Part shown: positions 1 to 5,808 of the stretch, piece by piece | Numbering within the stretch: the first letter of the stretch is position 1 | Layout: each line of letters opens with the position of its first letter | NCBI GenBank assembly: GCA_007128555.1 | Contig: SKXF01000260.1 | Coordinates: forward strand, 1 to 7,398 | From: Clostridia bacterium | Lineage (GTDB): Bacteria > Bacillota_E > SLMV01 > PUMD01 | Direction of reading: 5' to 3' | DNA: 7,398 bases | Made by a program: the position numbers and the translations under genes | Notes under the pieces: model-generated | The model's input: the letters and a program-made list of their open reading frames with translations, nothing else | What the model was told of the DNA's origin: nothing | The model's database searches: none

Positions 1-1
1 A

Positions 2-382
2 CGGTCTTTCTGGGAGTTGAGCGGTGGAGAGCAGCGCCGGGTCATCATGGCCCGGGCCCTGGCACAGGAGCCGAAGGTTCTGCTGCTGGATGAACCGACG
101 AGCCACCTGGACCTGGGTCATCAACGCACGGTGATGGAATACGGCGTTCGCCTGGCCCGCGAGCAGGACATCGCCGTGGTGGCAGTTCTCCACGACCTGA
201 ACACCGCAGCCCTGTATTGCGACCACCTGGTGATCCTGTTCCAGGGCAGGGTCTTCGCCCAGGGTGCGCCCGAGAAGGTTCTGGATGCAGACATCATTGA
301 AAGTGTCTACGGGGTCTCGGTCGAGGTGGTCAGGCATCCCCGTAGCTCTGCGCCGCAGGTCCTCATCACCTCCGGCCTCTGA
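2..382 (+). CDS. ABC importer ATP-binding subunit, FecE/BtuD type (5' truncated by window edge)
   Basis: This is the C-terminal part of an ATPase that powers an ABC importer at the inner face of the membrane. The frame is open from base 2, so the gene begins upstream; the TTG at 17 is the Leu of the signature motif and not a start. In order, the sequence shows the ABC signature LSGGEQRR, the Walker B/D-loop stretch [16 protein letters not shown], and the H-loop in VLHDLN. The tail [22 protein letters not shown] is typical of ATPases serving iron-siderophore, heme or cobalamin uptake. Walker A and the Q-loop lie outside the window. The substrate cannot be fixed from this fragment, since the permease and binding protein are not visible. 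A 55-nt gap without a hairpin separates it from the next gene. The family is secure; the exact substrate is inference. Confidence 0.9.
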   Translation, partial: RSFWELSGGEQRRVIMARALAQEPKVLLLDEPTSHLDLGHQRTVMEYGVRLAREQDIAVVAVLHDLNTAALYCDHLVILFQGRVFAQGAPEKVLDADIIESVYGVSVEVVRHPRSSAPQVLITSGL

Positions 383-383
383 A

Positions 384-412
384 GCATAACTCGCAGCAGG
401 GGCACATATCTT
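384..412 (+). promoter_or_regulatory. weak sigma-E-like promoter candidate before the 438-968 gene
   Basis: GCATAAC (384-390) agrees at 5 of 7 positions with the Bacillus sigma-E -35 consensus KMATATT. After a 14-nt spacer, CATATCTT (405-412) agrees at 6 of 8 with the -10 consensus CATACAHT. Transcription would start near 419, just before the SD. The match is by eye, and promoters this weak arise by chance, so it is only a candidate. Confidence 0.22.
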
Positions 413-437
413 TTCGCAGGAAAGGACGGGAGATCTC

Positions 438-968
438 ATGGGTTCTCTTCATCCGTCCAATTGGAGGCAGTGGGTCTGGGCCGACAGGCACCGGCCCCGG
501 GTACGCCGGACGATAACCTGGCGTAGCGTGCAGACGTTCATTATCTTTGGCCTCTTGCTTTTTGCCGTTTCCCGGGTGTTTTCAAGCGCTGGGCCGGTGC
601 GGGAAGTGGGCCACTTCGACCACTGGCCCTTCTGGCTGGAAGAAGCCCGGTCTGGAGCTGTCGCGACGGTGTCGACACTTTGGGAAGATCGGGGCGAGGC
701 CATCGTGGTACTGGGGCTCATCAATCGTCCAGACGCTCCCGGCGCGGAGGTTGTCATTGACGGGCAGACGGTCGCGTCGTTCACGGACTGGAAGGTGATC
801 CTTCCTGTTTCCGCAGGGGACACGATTGCCGTGGTCCTGCCCGAGGAGTCGGAACCGGTTCGCATACGGGTCATTGCATCCAGCGGTATTCGAACTCCAA
901 GGCTCGGAAGGGAATGGTCGCTGGTCCAGGGCGAAGTGATCCTGGGTTCGGTGAGCCTGCGAGAGTAG
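438..968 (+). CDS. unrecognised membrane-anchored protein, 176 aa
   Basis: I do not recognise this family. The ATG is supported by GGGAG at 428-432, five bases upstream. The N-terminus (residues 1-31) is strongly basic, with the cluster RHRPRVRR at 17-24. One hydrophobic segment follows at about 33-48 (FIIFGLLLFAVSRVF), so by the positive-inside rule the remaining 125 residues should face the outside of the membrane. That part alternates short hydrophobic stretches with glycine/aspartate turns (for example AEVVIDGQTVASF and ILPVSAGDTIAVVLP), which suggests an all-beta domain. No catalytic motif or cysteine pattern is visible. The gene stands between the ABC ATPase and the cmk operon and is closed by a hairpin at 983-1011, so it may form its own unit. 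A cell-envelope or sporulation role is possible only by context. Confidence 0.75.
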   Translation: MGSLHPSNWRQWVWADRHRPRVRRTITWRSVQTFIIFGLLLFAVSRVFSSAGPVREVGHFDHWPFWLEEARSGAVATVSTLWEDRGEAIVVLGLINRPDAPGAEVVIDGQTVASFTDWKVILPVSAGDTIAVVLPEESEPVRIRVIASSGIRTPRLGREWSLVQGEVILGSVSLRE

Positions 969-982
969 TAAAGGGGATGTGA

Positions 983-1013
983 GGGGGCCCGGTATCCTAT
1001 CTCGGGCCTTCTT
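983..1013 (+). terminator. probable rho-independent terminator after the 176-aa gene
   Basis: GGCCCG (986-991) pairs perfectly with CGGGCC (1003-1008) around an 11-nt loop. The stem can be lengthened at its base by two G-U pairs and one G-C pair (983-985 with 1009-1011). The following TTCTTGCC is a poor U-tract, so termination may be partial. It lies 14 bp after the stop codon and just before the cmk promoter, which fits a boundary between transcription units. Confidence 0.5.
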
Positions 1014-1040
1014 GCCTGTGCTGCTTCGTAGATGTATAAT
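1012..1040 (+). promoter_or_regulatory. sigma-A promoter for the cmk operon
   Basis: A perfect -10 box TATAAT sits at 1035-1040. Exactly 17 bp upstream is TTGCCT (1012-1017), which matches the -35 consensus TTGACA at 4 of 6 positions. Transcription would begin near 1047, giving a leader of about 187 nt before the cmk GTG. This is the best vegetative promoter in the window and directly follows the hairpin at 983-1011. Confidence 0.7.
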
Positions 1041-1046
1041 CTATGG

Positions 1047-1233
1047 GCAAGATGAGGGAGTGAATCTGTTTAACTTGAGGGCGTTAGATGGGCTATAGAC
1101 AGCGAAGTAGTTCAGGCAGTTTTCCAGAGGTCAGACGTTCTCTTACGCCATTCGGTGGTGAGAGTGGCGGTGCAGTATTGCTTTCTTCCTTATGTCCCAA
1201 AGCCCCAGCCCTCCGCGGGGAGGGGTTTTCCTA
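1047..1233 (+). promoter_or_regulatory. long 5' leader of cmk
   Basis: About 187 nt lie between the predicted transcription start and the cmk start. I see no known riboswitch core in it. One internal stem is CGCCATT (1146-1152) with AGTGGCG (1163-1169), 7 bp including one G-U pair, with a 10-nt loop. A pyrimidine-rich stretch (CTTTCTTCCTT, 1181-1191) comes next and could compete for pairing with the downstream purine-rich SD. The leader ends in the SD-containing hairpin described separately. Length and structure suggest post-initiation control of the operon, but this is inference. Confidence 0.45.
1209..1229 (+). promoter_or_regulatory. GC-rich hairpin burying the cmk SD and followed by a U-run
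   Basis: CCCTCC (1209-1214) pairs perfectly with GGAGGG (1219-1224) across the tetraloop GCGG, and is followed by GTTTT (1225-1229). The 3' arm is also the SD (GGGGAGG, 1217-1223) for the GTG at 1234. The element could therefore block ribosomes, act as an intrinsic terminator, or do both as an attenuator. The U-run is short, so terminator strength is uncertain. Confidence 0.5.
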
Positions 1234-1959
1234 GTGATTTCTAACTCAACAGGTGGTTCGGGCCTGCCCAACGTTTCGGTGGACGGTCCTGCAGGTGCTG
1301 GCAAGACCACCGTGGCCCGGAGTTTTGCCCGGGAGGTCGGCTTCCGCCACATTGACTCCGGTGCCATGTACCGGGCGGTGACTCTCAATGCGCTGGAGGA
1401 CGGTCGTTGGGACGTCACCGGGAGCGATGAAGGGATCCTGGTCTTCCTGGCAAGGAACCTGGATGTGACGTTTGACGCAGGGGCCGGGGGTGTTCAGCGG
1501 GTGCTGCTCGGTGGGATTGATCGGACCGAGGATCTTCGTTCGAAGGCCGTGGAGGAGGCCGTCTCCCTGGTGGCCAGCTCGGCCGAGGTTCGGTTGGCGC
1601 TGATGGATCGACAGCGAGAACTGGCCCAGAGCGGTGGAGTCGTCATGGATGGACGGGACATCGGGAGCCACGTTCTGACCGGTGCGGGATTGAAGGTCTA
1701 TCTGACTGCCGCACTTCCGGTCCGCATCGCCCGTCGCCTGGTGCAGCGCCGACAGAAGGGGATAGCGATTACATGGGAGGACGCCGCGAGCAGTGTGATC
1801 AACAGGGATCGGATTGATTCAACCCGTGCGGTCGCGCCGTTGAAACCGGCTCCTGATGCGATCCTCATCGACAGCACCCATCTCACGCGCTGTGATGTGG
1901 TGCGGCAAATGAAGTTTATGCTGCGTGATCGGCTGAACGAGGACAGGGGGGGTGAGTAG
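1234..1959 (+). CDS. cmk: cytidylate (CMP/dCMP) kinase
   Basis: This cytoplasmic enzyme transfers phosphate from ATP to CMP or dCMP in pyrimidine nucleotide synthesis. With the GTG start at 1234 the protein has 241 residues, slightly longer than the usual 220-230. The P-loop GPAGAGKT is at 18-25. The CMP-binding start DSGAMYRAVT is at 41-50, the family motif GRDIG at 140-144, and the lid/C-terminal motif RDRIDSTRAVAPL at 191-203, followed by DAILID. I prefer GTG 1234 because GGGGAGG at 1217-1223 is well placed, whereas the in-frame ATG at 1192 follows a pyrimidine stretch with no SD. Using 1192 would add 14 proline/serine-rich residues unlike the family. The stop overlaps the plsC start by 8 nt. 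It is probably driven by the sigma-A promoter at 1012-1040. Confidence 0.95.
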   Translation: MISNSTGGSGLPNVSVDGPAGAGKTTVARSFAREVGFRHIDSGAMYRAVTLNALEDGRWDVTGSDEGILVFLARNLDVTFDAGAGGVQRVLLGGIDRTEDLRSKAVEEAVSLVASSAEVRLALMDRQRELAQSGGVVMDGRDIGSHVLTGAGLKVYLTAALPVRIARRLVQRRQKGIAITWEDAASSVINRDRIDSTRAVAPLKPAPDAILIDSTHLTRCDVVRQMKFMLRDRLNEDRGGE

Positions 1960-2572
1960 ATTGCTTTATCGCCTGGTGGTCCTGGTGTTGCGCGGATACA
2001 TGAGCACCCTGTACCGTGTGCGGGTGCAGGGCAGGGAGAACATCCCGGTCGAGGGTGCGGCCATCATGTGCTGCAATCACATCAGCTGGTTGGATCCTCC
2101 TGTGTTAGCCGTCGCTTGCCCCAGGCAGGTTCATTTCATGGCCAAGCGCGAACTGTTCCAGTATTTTATTCTCGGCTCGATACTCCGTCGGTCCGGCGTG
2201 ATCTCCGTCCGGCGTGGACAGTCGGATCGTTCGGCCATTAAGCGGATGATCCAGGTCCTGCAGGACGGAAAGATTGTCGGGCTCTTCCCGGAGGGAACCC
2301 GGGGAAGGGCTGGGGAACTGGCCAGCTTCACCCATGGCGCGGCATATCTTGCTCTGAAATCTGGAGCTCCCGTGATCCCCGTGGGAGTGCGAGGCGACTA
2401 TCGGCTTCTGTCCGAGGTTCAGGTTCGAATAGGAAAACCGATCAACGGGCTGGATCTTTCGGATGTCAGACGTGGCGTTGCCGATGGCTCAGTGAGAAGG
2501 GACCAGCGTTCCGTCATGTCAGCGTTGACCGGACGTATCAGAGACGAAATTGGAGATCTGACCCATGATTGA
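1952..2572 (+). CDS. plsC: 1-acyl-sn-glycerol-3-phosphate acyltransferase
   Basis: PlsC-type enzymes add the second acyl chain to lysophosphatidic acid to make phosphatidic acid at the membrane. The 206-residue product shows the family blocks in order: block I NHISWLD with catalytic H43 and D48; a block II region around VRRG (86-89); block III FPEGTR at 112-117, with the acceptor-binding E114; and block IV VIPVGV at 141-146. The N-terminal hydrophobic helix (about 4-20) would help it bind the membrane. Length is short but normal for bacterial stand-alone versions. The GTG start lies inside the end of cmk (8-nt overlap) with GAGG at 1939-1942, so it is probably translated by coupling. Its own end overlaps ispH by another 8 nt. 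The acyl donor (acyl-ACP or acyl-CoA) cannot be told from sequence. Confidence 0.93.
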   Translation: MSRLLYRLVVLVLRGYMSTLYRVRVQGRENIPVEGAAIMCCNHISWLDPPVLAVACPRQVHFMAKRELFQYFILGSILRRSGVISVRRGQSDRSAIKRMIQVLQDGKIVGLFPEGTRGRAGELASFTHGAAYLALKSGAPVIPVGVRGDYRLLSEVQVRIGKPINGLDLSDVRRGVADGSVRRDQRSVMSALTGRIRDEIGDLTHD

Positions 2573-3494
2573 AACCTTGCAGTTGTGTCTCGCAGGAGAG
2601 TCCCGTCAGATCCTGACGCTGGTCGAGGGCGGCTTCTGTGATGGGGTCCAGCGTGCTGTTAAGAAGGCCATGGGGGCGGCAGATCACCATCCCTCGCGGG
2701 AGATCTTCACCCTGGGTGAGATTGTGCACAATCCCCTCGTGGTAGCGAATCTGCGGGGCCGGGGAATTGGCGCGGTGGAGAGGGCTCGTGACGTCCCTCC
2801 CGGATCCGTTGTTGTCGTCCGCAGCCACGGCGTGGCTCCCGAGGTCATGTCGGAGCTGGAGGCGAGGGGAGTCGATGTCGTTGATGCCACCTGTCCCCGG
2901 GTGCGGCGGGTTCAGCTGGCGGCAGAGGGTTACCGGGACCGAGGTATACAGGTGGTCATTGTGGGCCGGGAGGACCATCCCGAGGTCCAGGGTGTTTGGG
3001 CCCGGTGTGGTTCGGACGGGGTTGTTGTCGAATCCGTCGGGCAGGCAGAAGCCCTTCCCTATGCCCTCGAGAGGGCGGTCCTGTTTCAGACCACGTTCGA
3101 CCCCGATCATGGGGCTGCGATTCTCGAGGCCCTCAAGTTCACCGCGACCGACGTTCGGGTGCAGGAGACGCTCTGCGACGTGGTCGCACGTCGTCGGAAC
3201 CTGGTGCAGGAGATTGCCACGAGGGTCGAGTGCATGGTTGTTGTGGGGGGAAGAAATAGCTCGAATACCTCTTTGCTGGTGAATATGGTCCTAGAAGCAG
3301 GAATACATGCCTTTGGCGTTGAAGATGCCAATGGCTTAGTATTAGATGATTTTTCACAGTTTCCTTCACTAGGTGTTGTGGGAGGAACCTCCACGCCGCA
3401 GGCAAGCCTGGATGCGGTGAAGGAGAGGATTGTCGAGATGTTGTCGGATGTTGATGACGGTGAGGATCGGTCATCACAGTGCGAGCCGGGATGA
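2565..3494 (+). CDS. ispH: 4-hydroxy-3-methylbut-2-enyl diphosphate reductase (last MEP-pathway step)
   Basis: IspH is the iron-sulfur enzyme that reduces HMBPP to IPP and DMAPP, feeding quinone, undecaprenol and other isoprenoids. The 309-residue protein has all three cluster cysteines: C25 in GFCDGVQRA, C110 in DATCP and C204 in TLCDVVARR. The substrate-binding histidines are H55 (GEIVHNP), H88 (RSHGV) and H138, with catalytic E140 in DHPEV. The diphosphate-binding NSSNT (231-235) and GGTSTP (273-278) are also present, so it should be active. C25 lies about ten residues further in than usual; no better-supported start was found, so ATG 2565 (SD GGAG near 2551) is kept. It overlaps plsC by 8 nt. 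In some Clostridia IspH is fused to S1; here the two are separate. Bases 3251-3360 are strikingly AT-rich (see findings). Confidence 0.95.
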   Translation: MIETLQLCLAGESRQILTLVEGGFCDGVQRAVKKAMGAADHHPSREIFTLGEIVHNPLVVANLRGRGIGAVERARDVPPGSVVVVRSHGVAPEVMSELEARGVDVVDATCPRVRRVQLAAEGYRDRGIQVVIVGREDHPEVQGVWARCGSDGVVVESVGQAEALPYALERAVLFQTTFDPDHGAAILEALKFTATDVRVQETLCDVVARRRNLVQEIATRVECMVVVGGRNSSNTSLLVNMVLEAGIHAFGVEDANGLVLDDFSQFPSLGVVGGTSTPQASLDAVKERIVEMLSDVDDGEDRSSQCEPG

Positions 3495-3634
3495 AGGTGT
3501 AGCGGTCAGGCGGCGGAGTTCATTGCAATGTCGGCCAGGGATTATTGACGCGGCAACCACAGAAAGAAGCCTTCCTGCAGGTAAGATCGAATGGGCGACA
3601 GTCCGGGACAGGCGATGGAGAGGATTTTTCTAAC

Positions 3635-5059
3635 GTGTTCGATGAAGAAAAGGAAGACGGTCACGAGTTGAGCAAACAGCAGGAGGATCAAGTCGACGAG
3701 GAAGAGGTTCAGGCGGATGTTGAGGTTCCCGAGGATGCCAGTCTCGAGGTAGAGGCTGCAGATGTCGAGGATCTACCGGTCGACTGTGCCGACGAACCGG
3801 GATGCGATGGTTCTGTCGAGGCCGAAGAGGCCGACGAAGAGCCGTGCGTATCCTGTGAGACTGCCGAGGAAGAAGCCATCCCAAGCATGGAGGAGACGGA
3901 GGCTGCCCTGGATTTTGAGCCCCTTCAACCCGGCGATGTTGTGCAGGGTACCGTGGTTCAGATCAACGATGAGAACGTTCTGGTCGATGTTCGCTACAAA
4001 TCGGATGGGGTCATCCCCCTGTCTGAACTGAAGCTGACCTCGGGCCAGAAGCCCCAGGACGTCTTCACCGTTGGCAAGGAGATCCCCGTCTATATTCTCA
4101 GCGTTGACGGACGAGACGGAGCGGTGCTCGCCTCTTATCGCCGGGCCCTGGATGAGATCGCCTGGGATCGTCTCTATGTGTGTCACGATGCTAAGAAGAC
4201 GGTGGAAGCGCCCGTGGTGGAGGAGGTCAAGGGCGGCCTGGTACTCGACGTGTTTGGGCTGCGCGGTTTCATGCCCGCCTCTCACGTGGACCGGGGTTTT
4301 GTCAGCGATCTTTCCGACTACGTCGGCCAGGATGTTCGCTCCCGGGTGATTGAACTCGATCGCAACAAGAACCGCATCATCCTGTCCCGCAAGATCGTAC
4401 TGGATGAGGAGCACGAGGAGAAGCGTGGCGAGACCTGGGCGAACCTCGAAGAGGGCCAGGTGCGCACGGGTGTGGTCAAGGGCGTGACCGACTTCGGTGC
4501 CTTCGTGGATCTCGGTGGCGTCGACGGCCTGTTGCACGTTTCCCAGATGTCCTGGGGACGGGTGGATCATCCCTCCGACGTGGTCAATGTGGGCCAGGAA
4601 ATTGAAGTCAAGGTCCTGCGGGTGGACCCCGATGACGACAAGATATCCCTTGGTCTAAAACAGCTGCAGTCCGATCCATGGGAGAACGTCGATGATAAGT
4701 ATACCGCCGGCGAGGTGGTAGAGGGTCGCGTCATGAGAATCGCCCCCTTCGGTGCCTTTGTGGAGCTGGAGCCCGGAGTCGAGGGCCTGGTTCATATCTC
4801 CGAGCTGGCTGACTATCACGTCGGTGAGCCCAGTGAAGTGGTCTCTGAGGGCGAGGATGTGGATGTTAAGGTGCTTCGGGTTCAGCCGGATGAGCGCCGC
4901 ATAAGCCTGAGCCTCAAGGAGGCACGCAGGAACCAGGAGCAGACCCGGCACGAGCGTCGGGCCGGTGGTCTCACCCTTGGCGATGTCTTTGGTGACCTCC
5001 TCACGGAGACCCGTGAGCGGTTGAGTGATGAGAAGAAGAAGGAGGAGGAAGGGGAATAG
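3635..5059 (+). CDS. rpsA: S1 RNA-binding domain protein (ribosomal protein S1-like)
   Basis: This S1 family protein probably binds mRNA on or near the 30S subunit. From GTG 3635 it has 474 residues: an acidic leader (1-95); four S1/OB domains at about 98-167, 184-254, 273-342 and 357-426; then a charged tail. Domains 3 and 4 carry the classic TDFGAFVDL / APFGAFVEL strand and the GLLHVS / GLVHIS motif; domains 1 and 2 are more divergent. Four domains is the usual Bacillota size, against six in E. coli. The leader has 40 Asp/Glu and only two Lys in 95 residues, plus four cysteines (51, 57, 71, 74; the last two as CVSC). GTG 3635 has GGAGAGGA at 3617-3624. An in-frame TTG at 3545 with AGGG just upstream would add 30 basic residues and cannot be excluded. 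It lies about 140 nt after ispH, in the familiar cmk-to-rpsA order. Confidence 0.9.
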   Translation: MFDEEKEDGHELSKQQEDQVDEEEVQADVEVPEDASLEVEAADVEDLPVDCADEPGCDGSVEAEEADEEPCVSCETAEEEAIPSMEETEAALDFEPLQPGDVVQGTVVQINDENVLVDVRYKSDGVIPLSELKLTSGQKPQDVFTVGKEIPVYILSVDGRDGAVLASYRRALDEIAWDRLYVCHDAKKTVEAPVVEEVKGGLVLDVFGLRGFMPASHVDRGFVSDLSDYVGQDVRSRVIELDRNKNRIILSRKIVLDEEHEEKRGETWANLEEGQVRTGVVKGVTDFGAFVDLGGVDGLLHVSQMSWGRVDHPSDVVNVGQEIEVKVLRVDPDDDKISLGLKQLQSDPWENVDDKYTAGEVVEGRVMRIAPFGAFVELEPGVEGLVHISELADYHVGEPSEVVSEGEDVDVKVLRVQPDERRISLSLKEARRNQEQTRHERRAGGLTLGDVFGDLLTETRERLSDEKKKEEEGE

Positions 5060-5246
5060 AAGGAAATCCCCGGGAGGACCCACTGGTTGAGGCTGTGAGG
5101 GTGCGGTTGAGGCGGAAGCTGCAGCACCTCGACGGCTCCATCAATGCAGGTGTCCTCTATCCTCCGGGTTGGGTGATAGGCATCTGACCCATCGGGTGGT
5201 CTGTGATGAAGATCTGGGTGCGGTGCAGTACGCTGATGCTTCGCTG

Positions 5247-5274
5247 TGGGGACGAGCCCTTCCGTCCCCATTTT
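5247..5274 (+). terminator. terminator-like hairpin downstream of rpsA
   Basis: TGGGGACG (5247-5254) pairs perfectly over 8 bp with CGTCCCCA (5263-5270), with an 8-nt loop, and is followed by TTTTCATT. This is the best intrinsic-terminator shape between rpsA and the next gene. It lies about 190 nt after the rpsA stop, so the operon mRNA would carry a long 3' tail. The U-run is only four long, so read-through is possible. Confidence 0.5.
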
Positions 5275-5370
5275 CATTGATCCACACCGGGAAACCCTCC
5301 GAGGTTGACTGAAGATGAATGCCTCGCCTGGAGGTGCGTAGCGACCGAGTAGGCCCGAGTTGTCGTTGAA

Positions 5371-5401
5371 AGGGCCGGACGCCGCTCTGCAGGTTGGCCC
5401 T
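5371..5401 (+). other. stem-loop with a competing upstream partner
   Basis: AGGGCC (5371-5376) pairs perfectly with GGCCCT (5396-5401), and two G-U pairs extend it to 8 bp. The same GGGCC (5372-5376) can instead pair with GGCCC at 5352-5356. The two pairings exclude each other, as in switching RNAs, but 5-6 bp matches are not rare in GC-rich DNA. Confidence 0.35.
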
Positions 5402-5424
5402 GACGACGCATCGCCCATACCCGT

Positions 5425-5467
5425 CCGGTCTGAGGATTTCGCCGGTGGGCATACCCACTTCAGACGG
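5425..5467 (+). other. two-tier stem-loop
   Basis: The outer stem GTCTGA (5428-5433) pairs with TCAGAC (5460-5465) and continues with CC (5425-5426) to GG (5466-5467) past one bulged G. Inside it, GTGGG (5445-5449) pairs with CCCAC (5454-5458) around the tetraloop CATA. The nested arrangement is what a folded RNA would give. Confidence 0.4.
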
Positions 5468-5468
5468 G

Positions 5469-5489
5469 GCCGACACCGGTGGCGTTGGC
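5469..5489 (+). other. short stem-loop directly after the two-tier stem
   Basis: GCCGAC (5469-5474) pairs with GTTGGC (5484-5489) over 6 bp with one G-U pair and a 9-nt loop. The loop contains most of the self-complementary CACCGGTG. It sits one base after the preceding structure, so helices could stack. Confidence 0.3.
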
Positions 5490-5544
5490 TCCCTTGCTGT
5501 TCGTCTGTCCAGTCCCAGCTGCGATATCATCGTTGGACGGAGTC

Positions 5545-5575
5545 CGGGCACCGGCACTCGGAGGCCAGGTGTCCG
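5545..5575 (+). other. 11-bp bulged stem-loop
   Basis: CGGGCACC (5545-5552) pairs with GGTGTCCG (5568-5575), 8 bp with one G-U pair. Past a single bulged A (5567), GGC (5553-5555) pairs with GCC (5564-5566), leaving an 8-nt loop. With 11 pairs it is the longest helix in this region. No U-run follows, so it is not a terminator. Confidence 0.4.
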
Positions 5576-5681
5576 CTGACTGTCCCGGCCTCGAGATTCT
5601 TTCAATGCGTTGTCAAGGAGTTCGTTAGCCTGAGCCATGATGACAGGAACGTGATGTTATTGACGGGGGCTAAGATGAGCA

Positions 5682-5700
5682 GGGTCTTTCCTGAAGACCC
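5682..5700 (+). other. perfect 7-bp hairpin with pentaloop
   Basis: GGGTCTT (5682-5688) pairs perfectly with AAGACCC (5694-5700) around TCCTG. No U-run follows on either strand, so a terminator is unlikely. It lies about 80 bp before the promoter candidate of the sporulation genes and could equally be a protein-binding inverted repeat. Confidence 0.4.
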
Positions 5701-5770
5701 CAGGGTGTCACCGCATTCACCGGGCAATAACCTTCACGAGAGGGGATTTCCCACCTCAGCCTGAACCAGC

Positions 5771-5782
5771 ATGCCGCGGCAT
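5771..5782. repeat. perfect 12-bp palindrome over the -35 region
   Basis: ATGCCGCGGCAT is identical on both strands. It overlaps GCATA (5779-5783), the proposed -35 element of the DUF1614-spoIIP promoter. Such a placement would suit a dimeric repressor, but a chance palindrome cannot be excluded. Confidence 0.4.
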
Positions 5783-5808
5783 AAGCTTCCCTTCGCCGAG
5801 GGATAATA
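5779..5808 (+). promoter_or_regulatory. forespore-type (sigma-G/sigma-F-like) promoter candidate for DUF1614-spoIIP
   Basis: GCATA (5779-5783) fits the -35 pattern shared by sigma-F and sigma-G. After exactly 18 bp, GATAATA (5802-5808) fits the sigma-G -10 pattern CATWMTA at all but the first base. Transcription would start near 5815, giving a very short leader ahead of the SD. The GATAAT core also resembles a sigma-A -10, but nothing like TTGACA is found 17 bp upstream. The downstream spoIIP supports sporulation control. Confidence 0.45.

Noticed and set aside
1120..1140. PyrR-binding-like CCAGAGGT in the cmk leader
   Set aside because: It resembles the PyrR loop consensus CCNGNGAGG but lacks two central bases, and no anti-antiterminator stem forms around it.
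1192..1233. ATG 1192 as the start of cmk
   Set aside because: It is preceded by pyrimidines with no SD, and the added residues are encoded by the hairpin that carries the SD of GTG 1234.
2538..3110. Minus-strand open frame opposite ispH
   Set aside because: It is antisense to conserved IspH motifs, and its product is low-complexity with no family signature.
3773..4570. Long open frame on the minus strand opposite rpsA
   Set aside because: It lies wholly antisense to conserved S1 domains, has no recognisable motif or SD, and is expected in GC-rich coding DNA.
5051..5071. GGGGA/TCCCC pairing across the rpsA stop
   Set aside because: Only 5 bp with an 11-nt loop and no U-run, so it is not a terminator.
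5311..5325. AGATGAATG resembling a conserved segment of RNase P RNA
   Set aside because: None of the other conserved RNase P RNA segments (such as GAGGAAAGT or ACAGAA) is present nearby.
5141..5638. Minus-strand open frame in the gene-free region, starting MAQANELLDN
   Set aside because: The first residues look protein-like, but there is no SD before its ATG and the rest is Arg/Pro/Ser-rich without motifs. Not reported as a gene.
5660..5665. TTGACG as a sigma-A -35 box
   Set aside because: No acceptable -10 element occurs 16-18 bp downstream.
5360..5764. Plus-strand open frame in the gene-free region
   Set aside because: It begins at a TTG without a good SD, its composition is unlike the neighbouring genes, and it contains no motif.
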